Source: Cellulomonas triticagri (GTDB taxonomy: Bacteria > Actinomycetota > Actinomycetes > Actinomycetales > Cellulomonadaceae). From it: a DNA stretch of 47,367 bases. Below the pieces are notes generated by a model. The model was not told the DNA's origin. It was given only the letters and a program-made list of their open reading frames with translations, and searched no databases. Where the stretch lies: positions 1 to 47,367 of the forward strand of contig NZ_RFFI01000016.1 in NCBI RefSeq assembly GCF_003696205.1. Direction: 5' to 3'. This document shows, piece by piece, positions 39,438 through 47,367 of the stretch (within the stretch, counting starts at the first letter, position 1; every line of letters starts with the position of its first letter). Position numbers and translations under genes: made by a program.

Positions 39438-39841
39438 CCACCGCCAAGACCCCCGTGTCCACCCCCGACGCCCCGGCGCCCGCGCACACCTTCCACCAGG
39501 GGGTCCGCACCGGGCCGTTCGTGCAGGTCTCCGGGCAGGGCCCCGTCGACCCCGCCACCGGCGAGTACCTCCACCCGGGCGACGTCGCGGCGCAGACCAC
39601 CCGCACGCTGGAGAACGTGCGCGCGATCGTGGAGGCGTCCGGGGCGACGTTCGACGACGTCGTCATGCTGCGCGTCTACCTGACCACCCGCGAGGACTTC
39701 GCGGCCATGAACGAGGCCTACGGCGCCTTCGTCGAGGCGCACTCCCCCGGCGGCGTCCTGCCCGCCCGCACCACGGTCATGGTCGAGCTCCCGCGCGAGG
39801 AGATGCTGGTCGAGATCGACGCGTTCGCGATCATCCCCTGA
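39434..39841 (+). CDS. RidA family enamine/imine deaminase
   Basis: 135 aa. YjgF/YER057c/UK114 fold: FVQVSGQGPVDPATGEYLHPGDVAAQTTRTLENVRAIVEASG and the ending TTVMVELPREEMLVEIDAFAI. The conserved Arg of the active site in canonical RidA (A-R-x-x-V-E-V) is seen here as PARTTVMVELP. RidA hydrolyses reactive imines made by PLP dehydratases. ATG 39434 overlaps the GH125 stop (ATGA), so it belongs to the LacI-controlled operon. That links it functionally to the PLP enzyme of the divergent unit. Confidence 0.92.
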   Translation: MTTAKTPVSTPDAPAPAHTFHQGVRTGPFVQVSGQGPVDPATGEYLHPGDVAAQTTRTLENVRAIVEASGATFDDVVMLRVYLTTREDFAAMNEAYGAFVEAHSPGGVLPARTTVMVELPREEMLVEIDAFAIIP

Positions 39842-39917
39842 CGCGACGCGCGAGTCCCCACCGTCCTCGTGCCGCCCCACGTGCACGGGTGGCGGCACGG
39901 GGACCGCGGGGCGACGC

Positions 39918-40385
39918 CTACGGCTCCCGCACCGGCTCCCCGTGATCGAGGGTGGTGGGGGCGGACGGCGTCGGCCGGGCGGCGACGCCCGCGAGGCGCA
40001 GGACCACCGCCAGGCCCTCCGCGGAGCCCGGCCAGTGGCGGGTCAGGGTGTCCGCGCCCGCGCGGCGGGCGACCGCGCGCAGGACGAGCACGACCACCAC
40101 CGCGTCGTCCGCCCAGCCGAGCACCGGCACCACGTCGGGGACCAGGTCCACCGGGGACGCGAGGTACGCGAGCAGCAGCCACAGCGCGACCCGGCACCCA
40201 CGCGGCACCGCCCGGTCGGTGGCGACGCCCCGCACCATGCGGGCCACGTCCGGCAGCAGCCGCAGCGCGTCGCGCAGCGTCGTCGTCCCCGGGCGCGCGA
40301 CCCACAGGGCCACCACCAGGACCAGCCACACGAGCAGCAGGCCGCCGACGACCGGCAGCACGACCCGCAGCAGGACGTCGGTCAC
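39918..40385 (-). CDS. DUF1232 (YkvA-like) membrane protein
   Basis: 155 aa. An N-terminal transmembrane helix (VVLPVVGGLLLVWLVLVVALWV) is followed by a DUF1232 core with LLLAYLASPVDLVPDVVPVLGWADDAVVVVLVLRAVARR, where S-P-x-D-L-x-P-D is the family signature. Function unknown. GTG 40385 is preceded by GAGGAG. Confidence 0.88.
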   Translation of the reverse strand: MTDVLLRVVLPVVGGLLLVWLVLVVALWVARPGTTTLRDALRLLPDVARMVRGVATDRAVPRGCRVALWLLLAYLASPVDLVPDVVPVLGWADDAVVVVLVLRAVARRAGADTLTRHWPGSAEGLAVVLRLAGVAARPTPSAPTTLDHGEPVREP

Positions 40386-40485
40386 GGGGACTCCTCGGGG
40401 CTGGCGCGGCGGGATCGGTCGGCGCGGATCAGGGTGCCACACCACCCGCGTGCCGGAACCCGCCCGCCGGCGGTCTCCCCCGCAC

Positions 40486-40491
40486 TACGGT
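40486..40491 (+). promoter_or_regulatory. -10 box TACGGT, leaderless start of the 40498 gene
   Basis: TACGGT with a 6-nt gap to ATG 40498. Confidence 0.5.
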
Positions 40492-40497
40492 GCGGAC

Positions 40498-41979
40498 ATG
40501 GGCCGCGCCGAGGGGATGCGGGACGTCGAGGTCGACGCCCCGGCCGACGTCCCGCCCGGCGCGCCGGAGCCCGGCCCGGACGTGGCCCGGCGGCGCCGGA
40601 GGCTGCTGCGCTGGTGGCCCGTCGCCCTGGTGCTGGTCGCGGTCGTGGTGGGCAGCCAGGTGCTGCACGACGCCCGGGCCCGTGCTCGGGTCGCGGCCGC
40701 GCGGGGACACCCCGAGGTGGTCGGGTACGACGTCGGCCCCGCGTTGCCGGTCTCCGCGGCGGACCCGGACCTCGTGTGGAACGAGCCGGGTGCCGTCGTG
40801 GAGGGTGTCCGCGTGGGGAGCGCCTCGACGGACTCGGGGCAGCCGCGCGCGGTCGAGGGCGTCGACGTCTCCTCGGGCGCGGTCGTGTGGCGCAGCCCGG
40901 TGGAGTCGCCCGAGGAGGCCGCCGCGCTGCGGTCGGTGCAGCCGCCCTGGTGCACGGTCGGGGACCCGGCGGGTGACGCGGTGACCTGTTTCGTCCAGGA
41001 CGCCCCGACGCAGGAGGTCGGCGACGACTCCTGGCAGCTGGGCGCGCCGGTGCGGTCCCGGCTGCTCACCGTGGACGCCAGGACCGGGGAGGTCACAGCG
41101 GAGCGCGAGCTCGCACCGGTCGCCACGGCGTTCGTGGTCGAGGACGTCCTGGTGCGGGCGGAGCTCGTCGAGGACGTCGTGCGGGTGGCGGCGGAGGACC
41201 CCGCGACGGGCGACGAGCGGTGGTCGGTGGACCTGCCGGTGGTGACCGGCGCGCTGGAGATCGGCGGGTCGCCGTCGCCGAGTCTGCAGGTGACGGAGCG
41301 GCACGTCGTCGCAGGTCTCGGTGGCCACGCGTGGTCGCTGCGCCGGTCGGACGGCAGCGTCGAGGTCACCTCGGGACAGGTCTGGGTGGGACGGGGCGAG
41401 CGCCTGGTCTCGTCGTCGGACCGGGGCCGCACCAGCCACCTGCACGGCGCGGACGGGCGGTTCGACGTCGCGACCGCCGGGGAGCCGGTCACGTTCGGCC
41501 TGGACGACGGCAGCGTCCCCGCGCTGGACCTGCTGGTGGACACGTCGGAGGAAGGCCGGCGGGTCCGAGCCGTCGACGCCGCCACTGGCGAGACCGCCTG
41601 GGAGTACCCCGTGCGGGGTGCGGCCTACGGGTCGGTGCTGCTGCTGCACGACGTCCTCTACGGCGCCGACGCCGAGGACGTCTGGGCCGTCGACGCCCGC
41701 GACGGCCGGGAGGTGTGGCGCAGCCCGCGCCACCCGGGCGGGGAACCCGGGCCGACGCAGCTCGGCACGTGGCTGCAACCGCTCACCGACGGGCGCGCGC
41801 TCCTGCTCGCGGAGCCCACCGGCAGCGACGGCACGGAGGGCGTGCTGCGGGCGTGGTCGCTGACGTCCGGCGACGCGCAGTGGAGCACCACGCTGCCGCC
41901 CGAGGCCGGCGGGTACGTGACCGTGCGGGACGGGGTCCTGTACGGCGGGCTGCCGGACCCGGTCCGGCTGGGAGGGTAG
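40498..41979 (+). CDS. PQQ-like beta-propeller membrane protein
   Basis: 493 aa. Acidic cytoplasmic tail, Arg-rich stop (ARRRRRLLRWW), one transmembrane helix (about residues 42-58), then an extracellular propeller with PQQ-repeat-like blades: VEGVDVSSGAVVWRSPV, AAEDPATGDERWSVDLP, VRAVDAATGETAWEYPV, VWAVDARDGREVWRSP, AWSLTSGDAQWSTTLP. Two cysteines (PWCTVGD...VTCFV) may form a disulfide. The PQQ cofactor is not implied; such propellers often act as assembly or sensing platforms. Function not known. Confidence 0.8.
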   Translation: MGRAEGMRDVEVDAPADVPPGAPEPGPDVARRRRRLLRWWPVALVLVAVVVGSQVLHDARARARVAAARGHPEVVGYDVGPALPVSAADPDLVWNEPGAVVEGVRVGSASTDSGQPRAVEGVDVSSGAVVWRSPVESPEEAAALRSVQPPWCTVGDPAGDAVTCFVQDAPTQEVGDDSWQLGAPVRSRLLTVDARTGEVTAERELAPVATAFVVEDVLVRAELVEDVVRVAAEDPATGDERWSVDLPVVTGALEIGGSPSPSLQVTERHVVAGLGGHAWSLRRSDGSVEVTSGQVWVGRGERLVSSSDRGRTSHLHGADGRFDVATAGEPVTFGLDDGSVPALDLLVDTSEEGRRVRAVDAATGETAWEYPVRGAAYGSVLLLHDVLYGADAEDVWAVDARDGREVWRSPRHPGGEPGPTQLGTWLQPLTDGRALLLAEPTGSDGTEGVLRAWSLTSGDAQWSTTLPPEAGGYVTVRDGVLYGGLPDPVRLGG

Positions 41980-42120
41980 GCGCGGGTCACCTGGTCAGCC
42001 GCCGAGAGCCGTGAGCACCGCCTGCGCGTCGTCCACCTCGGCGGAGCGCCCCTCCGGCAGCCGCGACGCGGACGTCCGCTCCGCCGCGACCACCTCAGGA
42101 CCAACGGGCCGCGAACGAGG

Positions 42121-43026
42121 TCAGCGCGCGGCCCCTGCCCGGCTGGGCGCGTCGCCGCGAGCGGGCTCGTCCGACCCGTGGACGAGCGTCCCGAGAAGGG
42201 CCAGCGCGTCGGCGGACGGCTCGTCGGCCGGGCTGTAGACCTCGAGCCGGTGGTCGGGTGCGTCGGCCTGCAACCACACCTGGAAGTCCAGCGTCAGGGC
42301 GCCGACCAGGGGGTGCCGGAAGCGCTTCGTGCCACCGGTGCAGGCGCGGACCTGGCCGGACGCCCAGAACTCCGCGAAGTCGTCGTCCTTCATGCAGAGC
42401 TCCCCGACGAGCTCCGCCAGCCGCGTGTCGTCCGGGTACTTCCCGCTGATCAGGCGGAGGTACGCGACGTACCGGCGCGCCTCCTCCTCCCAGTCGAGGT
42501 GGGCCGCCCGGGTGTGCGGGTCGAGAAACAGCAGCCGGGGCAGCGAGGGCCTGGTCCGCGGGTCGGTCGTGTCGAAGGGGAGGTGCGGGGCGAGCAGGGC
42601 GTGGCCCGTGCGGGTCCAGCCGAGCGCGTCGTTGCGCCGACCCAGCAGCACCGCCGGCCGGTCCCCGAGCGCCTCCAGCATCGCCAGCGACAGCGGGTGC
42701 GGGCGCTCGGGGCGGACCCGGGGCGCCGCCCGCACGAGCGCCGGCCTGGCCAGGTCGAGCAGGTGCTCGGTCTCCGTCCGCGACAGGCGCAGCGCCCGGG
42801 CGACGGCGAGCAGCACCTCGTCCGAGGCGTTCCGCGCGTGGCCCTGCTCGAGGCGGGTGTAGTACGCGACCGACACCCCCGCGAGGTGGGCCACCTCCTC
42901 GCGCCGCAGGCCGGGCACCCGGCGACGCCGCCCCCAGCTCTCGACCCCCGCGTCGTCCGGGGACAGCGCCGCGCGCCGCGACGCGAGGAACTCGCCGAGG
43001 CTGCGCGCACGGGCCGGGCTGCTCAT
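42121..43026 (-). CDS. XRE/MmyB-type transcriptional regulator
   Basis: 301 aa. HTH near residues 35-80 (GLRREEVAHLAGVSVAYYTRLEQGHARNASDEVLLAVARAL), then the MmyB-like ligand-binding domain (AMLEALGDRPAVLLGRRNDALGWTRTGHAL, LDPHTRAAHLDWEEEARRYVAYLR, FRHPLVGALTLDFQVW). Members often control a divergent oxidoreductase gene and bind a fatty-acid-like or aromatic ligand. ATG 43026 is leaderless (TAGCCT, 7 nt). Divergent from the PRISE-type reductase, which is its probable target. Confidence 0.92.
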   Translation of the reverse strand: MSSPARARSLGEFLASRRAALSPDDAGVESWGRRRRVPGLRREEVAHLAGVSVAYYTRLEQGHARNASDEVLLAVARALRLSRTETEHLLDLARPALVRAAPRVRPERPHPLSLAMLEALGDRPAVLLGRRNDALGWTRTGHALLAPHLPFDTTDPRTRPSLPRLLFLDPHTRAAHLDWEEEARRYVAYLRLISGKYPDDTRLAELVGELCMKDDDFAEFWASGQVRACTGGTKRFRHPLVGALTLDFQVWLQADAPDHRLEVYSPADEPSADALALLGTLVHGSDEPARGDAPSRAGAAR

Positions 43027-43033
43027 GCCATCC

Positions 43034-43039
43034 AGGCTA
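43034..43039 (-). promoter_or_regulatory. -10 box TAGCCT, leaderless start of the MmyB-type regulator
   Basis: Minus-strand TAGCCT with a 7-nt gap to ATG 43026. Confidence 0.5.
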
Positions 43040-43089
43040 CGCACCAGCCCCGCGGGGAGCCTGTCCCCCGCAGTGGTACGCACCGCGGT

Positions 43090-43106
43090 CCCCCGCTGCA
43101 CGGGGG
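43090..43106. promoter_or_regulatory. inverted repeat CCCCCG-N5-CGGGGG between divergent genes
   Basis: Six-bp arms in the 164-nt region between the regulator and the reductase. A possible operator; the sequence is GC-rich, so chance is not excluded. Confidence 0.3.
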
Positions 43107-43190
43107 TCTGGCTGCACCGGCGGCGGGCTCCCGAGACTGGCGTCGCCGCCCGCACCACCGTGCGGGCGCACGATCTGCTGAGGAGGACAC

Positions 43191-44279
43191 ATGGCCGACT
43201 ACCGGGCGCTCGTCGTCGGGGTGAACGGCATCATCGGCGCGGAGATCGCGAGCCGGCTCGCGGCGCGCGACGACTGGGAGGTGCTCGGGCTGTCGCGCTC
43301 GGCCCACGACCTGCCGGACGGGGTGCGACCCGTGCTCGCCGACCTGCAGGACGCCGCCGCGACCGTGCGGGCCCTGGCCGACCTGCGGCCCACCCACGTG
43401 TACGTCACCGCGTGGTCGCGGCAGGACACCGAGGCGGAGAACATCCGCGTCAACGGGCAGATGGTCCGCCACCTGCTCGACGCGCTCGCGCCGGCCCGCT
43501 CCGTGCGGCACGTCGCGCTGATGACCGGGCTCAAGCACTACATGGGGCCGTTCGAGGCGTTCGGCACCGGCGAGATGCGGGAGACGCCGTTCCGGGAGGA
43601 GTCCGAGCGGCTCGACGTGCCGAACTTCTACTACGCGCAGGAGGACGAGCTGTTCGCCGCGGCCGCCCGTGACGGCTTCACCTGGAGCGTCCACCGGGCG
43701 CACACCGTCACCGGGCACGCCGTAGGGAACGCGATGAACTTCGCGCTCACCCTCGCCGTGCAGGCCGCGATCGCCCGGGAGACGTCCACCCCGCTGGTGT
43801 TCCCCGGCACGGAGACCGTCTGGAACTGCCTGACGGACATGTCGGACTCGAGCGTCGTCGCCGACCAGATGATCTGGGCCTCGACCACCCCCGGTGTCGG
43901 GAACGAGGCGTGGAACGTCACGAACGGCGAGGTGTTCCGGTGGCGGTGGCTCTGGCCCCGCCTCGCCGACGCGCTCGGCGTCACCTGGGAGGGCCCCACC
44001 GCCACCCCGCGGCCGCTGGTCGAGCAGATGGCGGACAAGGAGGCGCTCTGGGCGCGGATGGCCGCCACGCACGGCCTGCGCGAGCCGCGCCTGGACCGCG
44101 CCGCCTCGTTCTGGCACACCGACAGCGACCTCGGCGTCGAGGTCGAGGTGCTCGCCGACATGACGAAGAGCCGCCTCGCCGGGTTCCGCGCGTACGTCAG
44201 CACCGAGCAGGCGTTCCTGGACCTCTTCGACCGCTACGAGGCCGACGGCCTGGTCCCGGCGCGACCGCGACGGGGCTGA
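43191..44279 (+). CDS. PRISE-type short-chain dehydrogenase/reductase
   Basis: 362 aa. Extended SDR with NADP loop VVGVNGIIGAEIASRLA and DLQDAAATVRAL. The family marks of progesterone-5-beta-reductase/iridoid-synthase-like (PRISE) proteins are present: VTAWSRQDTEAENIRVNGQMVRHLLDAL, TGLKHYMGPFEAF, NFYYAQEDELFAAA, WSVHRAHTVTGHAVGNAMN. PRISE enzymes reduce activated C=C bonds of enones. Ribosome binding site GAGGAGG. Divergent from its presumed regulator. Confidence 0.9.
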   Translation: MADYRALVVGVNGIIGAEIASRLAARDDWEVLGLSRSAHDLPDGVRPVLADLQDAAATVRALADLRPTHVYVTAWSRQDTEAENIRVNGQMVRHLLDALAPARSVRHVALMTGLKHYMGPFEAFGTGEMRETPFREESERLDVPNFYYAQEDELFAAAARDGFTWSVHRAHTVTGHAVGNAMNFALTLAVQAAIARETSTPLVFPGTETVWNCLTDMSDSSVVADQMIWASTTPGVGNEAWNVTNGEVFRWRWLWPRLADALGVTWEGPTATPRPLVEQMADKEALWARMAATHGLREPRLDRAASFWHTDSDLGVEVEVLADMTKSRLAGFRAYVSTEQAFLDLFDRYEADGLVPARPRRG

Positions 44280-44454
44280 CCGCCGGACCGGTCGTGCGGG
44301 GTGTGTGCTGGCACCCGGTGGTGGGCCCGACCGCGCAGGTGCCACCCCGCCCGACCGCCCCGGAGGGGACGACCGACCTGTGACGACGCCCGAGGACCGC
44401 GAGCGACGTCGCGGCGCAGAACGTGTGGGCGCTGCTGCGGACCGGGCGCACCGG
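44280..44454. other. 175-nt gene-free stretch
   Basis: Between convergent genes. No coding frame with proper codon bias and no clear terminator hairpin noticed. Confidence 0.35.
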
Positions 44455-45288
44455 TCAGCGCGTGTCCGCCGGCACCACCAGCGGGCCGCCGGTCACCGGG
44501 TCCGGCACGACCGTCGACTCGAGGCCGAACACGTCCCGGACCAGTGCGGGCGTGACGACCTGGTCGGGTTCGCCCTGCGCGACCACGCGGCCGTCCGCCA
44601 TGGCGACCAGGTGCGAGGCGTACCGCGCGGCGTGGTTCAGGTCGTGGAGCACGGCCACCACGGTGCGGCCGGCGAGCCGGAGGCGGTGCAGCAGCGACAG
44701 CACCTCGAGCTGGTGCGTGAGGTCGAGGTACGTCGTGGGCTCGTCGAGCAGCACGATCGGGGTCTCCTGCGCCAGCACCATGGCGATCCACGCCCGCTGG
44801 CGCTGCCCGCCGGACAGCTCGTCCAGCCGGCGGTCGGCGAGGTCGGCGGTGCCCGTGTCGGCCAGCGCCCGGTCGACGGCCTCCGCGTCCGCCAGCGACG
44901 ACCGCCGCAGGACCCGCTGGTGCGCGAACCGCCCGCGCGCGGCGAGCTCCGCGACGGTGATCCCCTCGGGTGCCCCCATGCTCTGCGGCAGGAAGGCCAG
45001 CCGGCGGGCCCGCTCCCGGGCGGGGTAGGACAGCAGCGGCGCACCGTCCAGCAGGACCCGCCCCGCCGCCGGCACCAGCAGCCCGGACAGCGCGCGCAGC
45101 AGCGTCGACTTGCCGCAGGCGTTCGGGCCGATGATGACGGTGAACGACCCGTCGGGGACCGCGAAGGACAGGTCGGTGCTGACGGTGCGGCTGTCGTACC
45201 GCAGCGTGACGCCCTCGACCCCCAGGCGCGACGGGCCGGCGGGCGCCGGGCCGGTCGGGAGGGCGGGTGCCGGGCCGGTCGTGGTCAT
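44455..45288 (-). CDS. iron-siderophore ABC transporter ATP-binding protein (FepC-like)
   Basis: 277 aa. Walker A GPNACGKSTLL, Q-loop LPQSMGAPEG, signature LSGGQRQRAWIAM, Walker B IVLLDEPTTYLD and H-loop AVLHDLNHAARYA are complete and of the Fec/Fhu type. It powers import by the two FecCD permeases. ATG 45288 overlaps the stop of the permease gene (ATGA). The first 20 residues are a Pro/Ala-rich lead. Confidence 0.95.
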   Translation of the reverse strand: MTTTGPAPALPTGPAPAGPSRLGVEGVTLRYDSRTVSTDLSFAVPDGSFTVIIGPNACGKSTLLRALSGLLVPAAGRVLLDGAPLLSYPARERARRLAFLPQSMGAPEGITVAELAARGRFAHQRVLRRSSLADAEAVDRALADTGTADLADRRLDELSGGQRQRAWIAMVLAQETPIVLLDEPTTYLDLTHQLEVLSLLHRLRLAGRTVVAVLHDLNHAARYASHLVAMADGRVVAQGEPDQVVTPALVRDVFGLESTVVPDPVTGGPLVVPADTR

Positions 45289-46358
45289 CGGGGGGTCCTC
45301 GTCTCGCGGAGCAGCAGCCAGAGCAGGTAGGCGCCGCCGACGACGACGGTCACGACGCCGACGGGCACGGCCAGGGGGACGACGTGCTGGGCGACCAGGT
45401 CCGAGCCGAGCAGCACCAGCGCACCGGTCGCGGCGCTCGCCGCGAGCGGGATCCCGGCGCTGCGGACCAGCCGCCGGGCGATCTGCGGCGCGGCGAGCGC
45501 GACGAAGGCGACCGGCCCGGCGACCGCGGTCACGGCGCTGACCAGGGCGACGGCCCCGAGGAGCAGCACCGCCCGGTCCCGGCGCGGGTCGACGCCCGTG
45601 GTGCCCGCGACGTCGTCGCCGAGCTCGAGCTGGGCGAGCGCGGCCGACCGGCCGCCCACCAGCACGAGCAGCACGGCGACGCAGCACGCGACCGGGGTCA
45701 CCAGCTCCGCGGTCGCCGTGGTCAGGGTGCCGGCGCCCCAGGCCGAGGCGAGCAGCGCGGTCTCGAGGTCCGCCCGCAGCAGCACCCAGGTGTTGAACGC
45801 CGCGAGGGTGGCCGACACCCCGATGCCCACCACGATGAGCCGGAACCCCTGCGACCCGTCCCGGCGGGCCAGCAGCGCGACGACCAGCGCGGTCAGCAGC
45901 CCGCCGACCAGCGCCCCGCCGGTGCGGGCCGTCCACGACCCGCCGAAGCCCACCAGGGCGACGAGCATCCCGGTGAACGCGCCGTTGGACAGGCCCACCA
46001 CGTCCGGGCTGGCCAGCGGGTTGCGGGTGACCGCCTGGAACACGCCGCCCGCGACGGCCAGCGCGGCGCCGAACAGGACGGCGGCGGCGACCCGCGGCAG
46101 CCGCCACTCCAGGACCACCGTGCGCGCCAGCCCCTCGGTGCGCCCGGTGAACGCCCCGAGGACGTCACGCACCGGGACCGGGAAGTCGCCGATGGCGAGC
46201 CCGACGACGGCCAGGGCGAGCACCGCGCCCACGGCGACCGCGCAGACCACGGCCTCCCGGACGCCGATCCCCGCGTGCCACCGGTCGGAGCCGACGAGCA
46301 GCCGGCGGCGGGCGGTCCCGGTGACGCGGACGACCGGCGTCGTCCCGGTGCGGCTCAC
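45285..46358 (-). CDS. FecCD-family siderophore permease (FepG-like)
   Basis: 357 aa, about nine or ten membrane helices. Typical blocks: LEWRLPRVAAAVLFGAALAVAGGVFQAVTRNPLASPDVVGLSNGA, VVGIGVSATLAAFNTWVLLRA, AVAGPVAFVALAAPQIARRLV, which includes the ATPase-contact loop. GTG 46358 overlaps the preceding permease stop (GTGA). Confidence 0.95.
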   Translation of the reverse strand: MSRTGTTPVVRVTGTARRRLLVGSDRWHAGIGVREAVVCAVAVGAVLALAVVGLAIGDFPVPVRDVLGAFTGRTEGLARTVVLEWRLPRVAAAVLFGAALAVAGGVFQAVTRNPLASPDVVGLSNGAFTGMLVALVGFGGSWTARTGGALVGGLLTALVVALLARRDGSQGFRLIVVGIGVSATLAAFNTWVLLRADLETALLASAWGAGTLTTATAELVTPVACCVAVLLVLVGGRSAALAQLELGDDVAGTTGVDPRRDRAVLLLGAVALVSAVTAVAGPVAFVALAAPQIARRLVRSAGIPLAASAATGALVLLGSDLVAQHVVPLAVPVGVVTVVVGGAYLLWLLLRETRTPR

Positions 46359-47367
46359 AGCGCCGCCGCCCGCCGGCGCCGGGCGAGCGCGACCAGCACC
46401 GGCGCACCGACGAAGGCGGTGACCACGCCGACCGGCATCTCCCCGGGCGGCACCGCGACCCGGCCGACCACGTCGGAGGCCAGCACGAGCACGCTCCCGG
46501 CGACGAGGGAGCCCGCGAGCACCCGGCGCTGGTCGCTGCCGACCACCCAGCGCACGGCGTGGGGCACCATCAGCCCGACGAACGTGATCGGCCCGGCCAC
46601 GGCGGTGGCCCCACCCGCGAGCAGCGTCACCGCCACCAGCACGAGCACCCGCGTACGGGGGACGTCGACCCCCTGGGCCCGGGCGACCTCGGGCCCGAGC
46701 GCGACCGCGTTCAGCCCGCGTGCCGACCACCCGGCCAGCAGCAGGCCGACCACGACCAGCGGCAGCACCGGCAGCACGACCTGCGGCCCGCGCTCCAGCA
46801 GGCTGCCCGCGTTCCACCCGCGCATCCGGTCGAACGCGTCCGGGTGGGTCAGGGTGATCCCGGTGGTGATCCCGGCGAGCACGGCACCGACAGCGACCCC
46901 CGTCACGACCAGCCGGCCGGGCGGTGTCCGGGCGTCCCCCGCGCCGCCGAGCACGTGCACGGCCGCGGCGGCGACGAAGGCCCCGAGGCACGCGAGCACC
47001 ATGTACCCGGCGGGCGCGGTCACCCCGGCGAACGCGATCCCCACGGCGACGGCGACCGCCGCCCCGGCGTTGACGCCGAGCAGCCCGGGGTCGGCCAGCG
47101 CGTTGCGGGTGAACGCCTGCATGAGCGCCCCGGCGACGCCGAGCGCGGCGCCGACGACGAGCCCGGCGACCGTCCGCGGGACGCGCTGCTCCCCCACGAC
47201 GAACCGGGCGGTGTCGGAGCCGCCGCCGCGCAGCGCGGCCAGCACGTCACCGGGCGGGACCGGGTTGGCCCCGACCAGCACCGACAGCGCCACCGCGACC
47301 ACGAGCAGGCCGACCGCGCCGAGCACCCAGGCCGCGGCCCGGCGCCGCGGGGGCCGCAGCCGCCGCG
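46355..47367 (-). CDS. FecCD-family siderophore permease (FepD-like), 5' end outside window
   Basis: The frame is open to the right edge. The GTG at 47326 is inside the first membrane helix, and the preceding Arg-rich residues (RRLRPPRRRAAAW) fit a cytoplasmic tail, so the true start lies outside. Blocks: GEQRVPRTVAGLVVGAALGVAGALMQAFTRNALADPGLLGVNAGA, VAGPITFVGLMVPHAVRWVVG. Pairs with the next permease; the substrate-binding protein is presumably encoded beyond the edge. Confidence 0.95.
   Translation of the reverse strand, partial: RRLRPPRRRAAAWVLGAVGLLVVAVALSVLVGANPVPPGDVLAALRGGGSDTARFVVGEQRVPRTVAGLVVGAALGVAGALMQAFTRNALADPGLLGVNAGAAVAVAVGIAFAGVTAPAGYMVLACLGAFVAAAAVHVLGGAGDARTPPGRLVVTGVAVGAVLAGITTGITLTHPDAFDRMRGWNAGSLLERGPQVVLPVLPLVVVGLLLAGWSARGLNAVALGPEVARAQGVDVPRTRVLVLVAVTLLAGGATAVAGPITFVGLMVPHAVRWVVGSDQRRVLAGSLVAGSVLVLASDVVGRVAVPPGEMPVGVVTAFVGAPVLVALARRRRAAAL

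Overview
The window is about 47.4 kb of very GC-rich DNA, dense in genes and with strong G/C preference at third codon positions. It contains an actinobacterial class A RNase P RNA, actinobacterial-type polyphosphate glucokinase and MetAP, and many start codons placed 6-7 nt after a TAnnnT -10 box, the layout of leaderless mRNAs. With the carbohydrate genes this points to a high-GC actinomycete, plausibly of the Cellulomonas group. That assignment is inference from gene content.

Left part (1-8.1 kb): housekeeping and small genes. These are two paralogous membrane-anchored M15-like peptidases, a small conserved protein divergent from methionine aminopeptidase, map translationally coupled to ppgK, a VOC protein, CsbD, an Abi-like HEPN protein, a GNAT acetyltransferase, a secreted CAP protein and an ASCH protein. 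A good promoter followed at once by a strong hairpin (7476-7569) looks like a small RNA or attenuator.

Phage-derived island (about 8.3-11.3 kb): a degenerate ImmA-like ORF, a repressor-like HTH protein, a divergent leaderless HTH protein, two nearly identical M23 lysins (466-bp direct repeat, one mismatch) with different C-termini, and between them a holin-like gene stopped by an amber codon. It abuts rnpB (11.37-11.76 kb, minus strand).

Middle (11.8-27.2 kb): a conserved protein of unknown function, YaaA, a ThrE-type exporter with a long Pro/Ser/Thr-rich extension, and a lone SMC/Rad50-like ATPase with a zinc-hook-like CPLC motif and an extra C-terminal domain (a candidate defence or DNA-repair gene). 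These are followed by a Nif3/zinc-ribbon/histidine-phosphatase operon, a zinc alcohol dehydrogenase and an SRAP protein. Next come a flavin oxidoreductase-methyltransferase fusion with a His-rich N-terminus, a siderophore-interacting protein behind a DtxR/IdeR-like box, a cold-shock protein with a structured leader, and a fatty-acid desaturase.

Catabolic divergon (27.4-39.8 kb): a LacI regulator sits between two transcription units sharing a control region with two matching operators. To the left are lacI, a GH-A clan glycosidase, a D-serine-dehydratase-like PLP enzyme and an N-acyl-D-amino-acid deacylase. To the right are a sugar ABC importer (lipoprotein and two permeases), GH3, GH125 alpha-mannosidase and RidA. 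The combination suggests uptake and dismantling of a mannose-containing glycan or glycoconjugate coupled to D-amino-acid metabolism.

Right part (39.9 kb to the end): a DUF1232 membrane protein, a beta-propeller membrane protein, an MmyB-type regulator divergent from a PRISE-type short-chain reductase, and a FecCD-type siderophore ABC operon that runs off the right edge. No intergenic stretch exceeds about 300 bases. No tRNA, CRISPR array or insertion sequence was recognised.
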